Positions 12,165 through 13,237 of a DNA stretch of 13,237 nt are shown here, piece by piece. The stretch covers positions 1-13,237 of the forward strand of contig JBBSET010000077.1 of NCBI GenBank assembly GCA_038239485.1, given 5' to 3'. The number at the start of each line of letters is the position of its first letter. Position 1 is the stretch's first letter. Both the position numbers and the translations under genes were made by a program. Below the pieces are notes generated by a model. The model saw only the letters and a program-made list of their open reading frames with translations, did no database searches and was not told the origin of the DNA. The DNA is from DASQEH01 sp038239485 (GTDB lineage Bacteria > Actinomycetota > Actinomycetes > Propionibacteriales > Nocardioidaceae).

Positions 12165-13007
12165 TCAGCGTGGTTTGACCTGGAGGAAGTCACGCGCCTC
12201 ATCCGTCGACATGGCGGGGCGCTGGGCCAGCTCACACAGACTGGCTGCTCGGCTGACCAGCTCGACGTTGTGCGTGACCGGGACGCCCCGGGCGAGGGTC
12301 AGGGTGTCCTCCATCCCGACCCTGAGGTGTCCGCCCTTCGACAGGGACGCCAGTGCCACAGCAAGGGAGGTGCGGCCGATACCTGTCGCCGACCAGGACG
12401 TCGTCGCGTCGGGCAGCGCCTGGACCGCCGCGACCAGCGCATCGGCGTTACCCGGCATCCCGCCGGGCACTCCCATCACCAGGTCGCAGTGCACCCGCTC
12501 GCCGAAGGGAAGGCCGTAGGCATCGAGCAGCCGGTGTAGCGCCGCCACGTGACCGAGGTCGAACAGCTCGAACTCAGGGACGACCTGGCGTTCCTGCGAC
12601 AGCTGGTAGAGCTCCGCAACGAACGGCCAGGGGTTGAGGAAGACGTCGTCACCGAAGTTGGTCGTCCCCATCGTCAGCGAGCACGAGTCGGGCTCGGCGT
12701 CGAGGACCTTCAGCCTGGACTCGAGGAGGTCGTGGACCGAGCCGCCGGTGGACAGCTGGACGACGAGCGTGGTCGAGTCGCGGATCGCGTCGACCGCATC
12801 GCGCAGCCGACTGATCTCGAGGGTGGGCCGATGGTCCTGGTCGCGGATGTGCAGGTGGATCATCGCGGCACCAGCGGCCTGACAGCGCTCGGCGGTGTCG
12901 ACGAGCTCGCCCAACGTGGTCGGCAGCGCGGGTACGTCCTCCTTGGCCGTCTCCGCGCCGGTCGGCGCCACGGTGATGAGCGTGCTCGGATGGGGCGACG
13001 TGGTCAT
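12165..13007 (-). CDS. Beta-keto acid cleavage enzyme (BKACE, DUF849; Kce-like)
   Basis: A 280-residue TIM-barrel metalloenzyme. The family condenses a beta-keto acid with acetyl-CoA and splits it to acetoacetate and a new CoA thioester; the founding member cleaves 3-keto-5-aminohexanoate in lysine fermentation. The zinc-binding pair HLH is at 51-53 within AAMIHLHIRD and the third ligand is probably Glu233 in RVGMEDTL (229-236); ITVAPTGAE (11-19), STGGS (86-90) and EFELFDLGH (145-153) are typical. ATG at 13007 begins the conserved region; the open frame upstream is not protein-like. No lysine-fermentation or CoA-transferase genes are adjacent, so the substrate is unknown; BKACE enzymes act on many keto acids. 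Length is normal. Confidence 0.92.
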   Translation of the reverse strand: MTTSPHPSTLITVAPTGAETAKEDVPALPTTLGELVDTAERCQAAGAAMIHLHIRDQDHRPTLEISRLRDAVDAIRDSTTLVVQLSTGGSVHDLLESRLKVLDAEPDSCSLTMGTTNFGDDVFLNPWPFVAELYQLSQERQVVPEFELFDLGHVAALHRLLDAYGLPFGERVHCDLVMGVPGGMPGNADALVAAVQALPDATTSWSATGIGRTSLAVALASLSKGGHLRVGMEDTLTLARGVPVTHNVELVSRAASLCELAQRPAMSTDEARDFLQVKPR

Positions 13008-13221
13008 CGCGCCATCGTGCCAGAGTTCGCTCGGCCAGCACCCAGATGACGTCGGCCTCGTCCGCACCGGTCCCTTCCGGCGCATCACCGACGTCGCAGT
13101 GTGGGGGGCGAATCCTAAGCATGGGCTGAGTTGATTTCTGCTGGATTGGGTTTCTTGACAGACTGGATCCCTACTTTCCCCTTTCCAGAGGCCGAACCGT
13201 CGACCCGAACAAGAGACCGAG
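13008..13221. promoter_or_regulatory. Divergent intergenic region with a possible plus-strand promoter
   Basis: This 214-bp gap is more AT-rich at 13110-13195 than the flanking genes. On the plus strand a perfect TTGACA occurs at 13155-13160 and TACTTT at 13172-13177; the 11-bp spacer is too short for a standard promoter, so one of them may be fortuitous. On the minus strand TAGGAT at about 13110-13115 could be a -10 for the BKACE gene. No RNA gene or repeat is seen. Confidence 0.3.
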
Positions 13222-13237
13222 ATGACTGACGACACCA
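13222..13237 (+). CDS. Possible start of a further gene, cut by the window end
   Basis: ATG at 13222 opens a frame reading MTDDT up to the last base. It follows an AT-richer, promoter-like region and a weak purine run (AAGAGA) about eight bases upstream. Too little is visible for any product call. Confidence 0.35.

Noticed and set aside
13008..13235. Upstream extension of the BKACE frame by 76 codons
   Set aside because: The added residues do not look like a folded domain or signal peptide, and the family's normal N-terminus (ITVAPTGAE) begins 10 residues after the ATG at 13007.
1..13237. Search for CRISPR arrays, insertion sequences, toxin-antitoxin, phage or defence genes, tRNA and rRNA
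   Set aside because: No spaced direct repeats, transposase or integrase motifs, small toxin pairs, nuclease/helicase signatures or tRNA-like cloverleaf sequences were recognised on either strand.

Overview
The window looks like an ordinary chromosomal stretch of a high-GC actinobacterium. Reasons: third codon positions are almost all G or C, GTG starts are common, several genes look leaderless (a TANNNT hexamer 6-7 nt before GTG), and it carries actinobacterial families (HBHA-like protein, DUF2516, Nur/Fur-type regulator, two-subunit CysD/CysN sulfurylase). A Nocardioides-like member of the Propionibacteriales is my best guess from protein flavour; the sequence alone does not prove it. I see no mobile element, CRISPR array, tRNA, rRNA or defence system, and no gene-free stretch longer than about 215 bases.

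Layout. (1) 1-1623, plus: 3' nine-tenths of the translational GTPase typA/bipA. (2) 1677-4444, minus: a five-gene run, in transcription order XRE regulator, HBHA-like Ala/Lys-rich protein, DUF2516 membrane protein, alpha/beta hydrolase, macro-domain protein. The first three match the Rv0474-Rv0475(hbhA)-Rv0476 order of Mycobacterium tuberculosis. (3) 4508-5473, minus: an asparaginase of the Rhizobium-type (ReAV-like) family, divergent from (4) 5561-10179, plus: a sulfate-activation cluster with an APS kinase fused to a degenerate sulfurylase domain, a TSUP/TauE-SafE membrane carrier, cysD and cysN. (5) 10230-11581, minus: a Fur-family regulator most like nickel-responsive Nur, overlapping a YgfZ/GcvT-fold Fe-S maintenance protein. 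(6) 11621-12115, minus: a nitrobindin-type heme-binding beta-barrel, perhaps preceded by a tiny leaderless reading frame. (7) 12165-13007, minus: a beta-keto acid cleavage enzyme (BKACE, DUF849). (8) 13222-end, plus: possibly the first five codons of another gene.

How they work together. CysD and CysN make APS from sulfate, the kinase makes PAPS, and the TSUP carrier between them probably moves a sulfur oxyanion, so the cluster is a compact sulfate uptake/activation unit. The YgfZ, Fur-type and nitrobindin genes share a metal/Fe-S/heme theme, but a shared pathway is only inference.

Most worth a second look: an abrupt drop in GC3 over the last 98 codons of the APS kinase gene (about 55% against about 89% just before); the decayed sulfurylase domain of that protein; an Asn-to-Asp change in the catalytic loop of the macro domain; an apparent loss of the catalytic His in the alpha/beta hydrolase; and the leaderless 8-codon reading frame ending one base before the nitrobindin start. 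I did not find a convincing undescribed multi-gene system.
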